Source: Desulfovibrio inopinatus DSM 10711 (GTDB lineage Bacteria; Desulfobacterota; Desulfovibrionia; Desulfovibrionales; Desulfovibrionaceae). From it: DNA of 64,000 bases. Positions 62,138 to 64,000 of the stretch are shown in pieces (positions within the stretch are counted from its first letter, which is position 1; the number at the start of each line of letters is the position of its first letter). The position numbers and the translations under genes are program-made. A model generated the notes under the pieces. It was not told where the DNA came from, did no database searches, and worked only from the letters and a program-made list of their open reading frames with translations. The DNA lies in assembly GCF_000429305.1 (NCBI RefSeq), contig NZ_KE386881.1:97154-161153 (forward strand), in the 5' to 3' direction.

Positions 62138-63049
62138 CTAATGCGCGAAGTCGATAAATGACTGCATAGAACCGGAACAATGGCAACTCGAACCAAGATT
62201 ACGTCGAAATTCAAGTCGTTTACGCAAACACGCAGCCGCTCCGTTCTCAAAAACAACCCAGGCGCGACCATAGTTGAAGCACAAGAACATCCCAGAGGGA
62301 TCGGACGTAACCGAACGTGGTGGACCGGCTAACGCCTCGACATCATCGGGAGTCATACCGGGCATCACACTCTCCGACACAACATTGGACGCCACTAACA
62401 TATCCATAAGCACTTCTTTTTTTTGCTCGTTCGCCTCGGCCATGCGGGCACGGACTGCATCTCGCACACTGTCCGGAGACTGCAACGCTTTGGCATTAAG
62501 TTGGGCAACCTCGGCTTGAACACGATCATATTCGGTTTTGGCCGCCGAAAAAAGTTGAAGATTTTTTTGGGCTGACTGCAACATAACTTGAAGGCGATCG
62601 AGCGACAGCCGACCAGCCATAGTCAAAGCTACCATCTTTGTCCCAGACTGCATGATGCTTTCTTCCGACAACGTTTGCCGGGATAAGGCCGCATCGGCAA
62701 AAATTCGACCCTGCTCAGCAGTCAATGGAAGACCTTGTCGATTTGCTTGCTCAACAACAGAAGACGCGGCTTTGGCCGCCAACTCAAGCCGAGTACGTTG
62801 CCGACATAATTTCCGACCATCGTCCGAATCCGGACAAATAGCCGATGCCGTCAATAAAACTACGCGGTCAACAGGATGACGATCCATGATTTCCGGCTGA
62901 GGCGTGGATGAAGCTTGTGTCTCGACGGGTGGCGTTGGCGTCGCCGCTGGCGTAGAGGAAATGGGAGTGGGAGTGGTGTCGGACCATGCCATTGCTGGCA
63001 TGAGCACCGTCAACACAACAAGAATCCGTAGACCCAATCTCATGGCCAT
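62138..63049 (-). CDS. exported Pro/Thr-linker protein, unknown
   Basis: 303 residues with a signal peptide (LGLRILVVLTVLMPAMA). A Thr/Pro/Ser-rich linker (PTPISSTPAATPTPP) precedes a helical body with ELAAKAASSVVEQANRQ and MLQSAQKNLQLFSAAKTEYD, and a C-terminal part with GMTPDDVEALAGPPRSV and four Cys. The GMTPDDVEALAG-like segment recalls the SmpA/BamE-type beta lip, though this is a weak match. AAGGAGG lies 6 bases before ATG 63049. Confidence 0.7.
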   Translation of the reverse strand: MAMRLGLRILVVLTVLMPAMAWSDTTPTPISSTPAATPTPPVETQASSTPQPEIMDRHPVDRVVLLTASAICPDSDDGRKLCRQRTRLELAAKAASSVVEQANRQGLPLTAEQGRIFADAALSRQTLSEESIMQSGTKMVALTMAGRLSLDRLQVMLQSAQKNLQLFSAAKTEYDRVQAEVAQLNAKALQSPDSVRDAVRARMAEANEQKKEVLMDMLVASNVVSESVMPGMTPDDVEALAGPPRSVTSDPSGMFLCFNYGRAWVVFENGAAACLRKRLEFRRNLGSSCHCSGSMQSFIDFAH

Positions 63050-63146
63050 GCCAGCCTCCTTCGACACATTGAGGGTTGCTCATGCATTCGGCAAAAAACG
63101 CATAGTATTTCTCCGAAATAAACGCAGCAAATTTCGAGCCATCCGA

Positions 63147-64000
63147 CTACAGCACAGTAATGATCACCAAAGTAATATCATCCTGAATTTTGCTTCCTTG
63201 GGTGAAGGCCGCGAGGTCATCATAGACCGCATCCAAAATTTGTTCGGACGGCTTGCTTTGGTTCCGCCGAATGCTGTCTCGCAAGCGCTCCTTCCCGTAC
63301 ATTTCTCCGACAGCGTTTCGCGCCTCCCAAATACCATCTGTCCCCAGCGCGAGGATTTGACCGTGCCCAAACCCATGATGTTCACATGAAATATAGGAAA
63401 TGGTTTCATCCACACCAAGCGGCAACCCTCGCCCGATCAGTTCGGAAAATGCATCCGTCGCCGGATCGTAGACCATTGCCGGATCATGTCCGGCGCGCAC
63501 CCACTGAATACCGTGCGTTGTCGTATCAAGTGTCATATAAAACATGGTCATAAAGCGCCCACTGCCAACAAGGTCACAGGCAAGGTGTCTATTGAGATCA
63601 TCCACTACCGTTGAGACTTCTCCTGGCTGCGTCACGCGCATACGTAAAAAACCACGTGCCATGGTCATCAGCAATGCGGCATCCACTCCATGACCGGACA
63701 CATCCCCCACCACCACGCCGAATCGTCCCGGAGAAGGAGCATAAACAGGGAAATAATCATAATAATCGCCGCCAGCACCCTCACACGGCAGACAGCGACC
63801 GGCCACATCGAAACCGGCGATATCGAGATTTTCTCGAGGAAACAGGCTCTTTTGCACTTCTTCAGCCAAAGCGAGTGCTTTTTTGGTCTCCGTGAGGTCC
63901 GAAATGAACGCCACCTTGCCGAGCATGTCCCCTTCAACGGTCTGTAGCATATTGGCATGAAACAGAGCCGGTACATCAACACCATTTGGCCGACGCAAAA
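63147..64000 (-). CDS. SpoIIE/PP2C-type phosphatase with PAS end (5' partial)
   Basis: The gene enters from beyond the right edge; 284 codons are visible. The first residues (YRRP-type RRPNGVDVPALFHANMLQ) look like the end of a PAS domain, then a helical link (ALAEEVQKSLFP) and a PP2C/SpoIIE domain with GAGGDYYDYFP, VVGDVSGHGVDAALLM, AGHDPAMVYD and ALGTDGIWEARN. It would act on phosphorylated STAS partners. ATG 63998 is the first in-frame ATG but cuts into the PAS domain, so the start lies outside the window. Confidence 0.92.
   Translation of the reverse strand, partial: LRRPNGVDVPALFHANMLQTVEGDMLGKVAFISDLTETKKALALAEEVQKSLFPRENLDIAGFDVAGRCLPCEGAGGDYYDYFPVYAPSPGRFGVVVGDVSGHGVDAALLMTMARGFLRMRVTQPGEVSTVVDDLNRHLACDLVGSGRFMTMFYMTLDTTTHGIQWVRAGHDPAMVYDPATDAFSELIGRGLPLGVDETISYISCEHHGFGHGQILALGTDGIWEARNAVGEMYGKERLRDSIRRNQSKPSEQILDAVYDDLAAFTQGSKIQDDITLVIITVL

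Noticed and set aside
1-64000. tRNA, rRNA, integrase, att sites or prophage genes
   Set aside because: None were recognised in any gap by eye; a tRNA search would be needed to exclude them.

Overview
The window looks like a chromosome segment of a sulfate reducer of the Desulfovibrio type (Desulfovibrionales, Desulfobacterota). The main reasons are a periplasmic selenocysteine formate dehydrogenase (FdhAB) whose Sec falls at residue 192, a class I tetraheme cytochrome c3 with the CX2CH/CX4CH pattern, a fused CobA-HemD, an HgcA-type corrinoid membrane protein, and many multi-PAS hybrid kinases with SpoIIE-type phosphatases. Identification rests on reading the proteins; no database search was run.

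Layout. 1-2162: 3' end of a repeat-rich membrane protein, an AT-rich gap, and a metallo-beta-lactamase-fold hydrolase. 2203-10828 (minus strand): a formate dehydrogenase/molybdopterin block, fdhE-fdhD-mobA-moaA, then a transposase-like gene with a degenerate catalytic site, a small upstream ORF, and fdhA (in-frame UGA)-fdhB ending at a strong terminator. 11114-15090: hybrid histidine kinase and sigma54-dependent regulator. 15097-19244: ceramide-glucosyltransferase-like enzyme and squalene-hopene cyclase, with two small genes between them. 19449-29350: two small exported proteins, then a four-gene overlapping operon (1798-residue hybrid kinase, REC-SpoIIE phosphatase, REC-GGDEF, acyltransferase-like protein). 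29424-37372: MocR regulator divergent from a LysE exporter, HicAB, an MscS-type channel, cold-shock protein, DinB, CBS protein and zinc dehydrogenase. 37562-41563: RAYT transposase, radical SAM protein, glycosyltransferase and a small exported protein. 41896-43092: an hgcA-like gene that reads through an in-frame UGA and has no hgcB beside it. 43338-47859: periplasmic-binding protein/kinase pair and partner-switch-type genes. 48031-51421: DUF4091 secreted protein and four tandem flp pilin genes at an exact 254-bp period behind a sigma54-type promoter. 51815-56131: cobA-hemD, purN, cbiG, cbiH. 56286-64000: cytochrome c3, an acidic repeat protein, O-antigen-ligase-like protein, FAD oxidoreductase, lone receiver, exported protein, and a SpoIIE phosphatase running off the edge.

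How the genes fit together. FdhAB oxidises formate in the periplasm and cytochrome c3 is its usual electron acceptor in this group; MoaA, MobA, FdhD and FdhE supply and insert the pterin cofactor. CobA-HemD, CbiG and CbiH feed siroheme and corrinoid synthesis, and HgcA is a corrinoid protein. Sensor kinases, phosphatases and a diguanylate cyclase make up much of the rest.

The most interesting signal is the hgcA-like gene. Homology to HgcA continues upstream across a UGA preceded by Cys and followed by a hairpin that fits a bacterial SECIS, in an organism that clearly uses selenocysteine, and the usual ferredoxin partner gene hgcB is absent. Second-rank signals are the flp array, an FdhD lacking the CxxC motif, the degenerate IS1595-type gene inside the formate dehydrogenase cluster, and a small ORF before fdhA that mimics part of the FdhA signal peptide.
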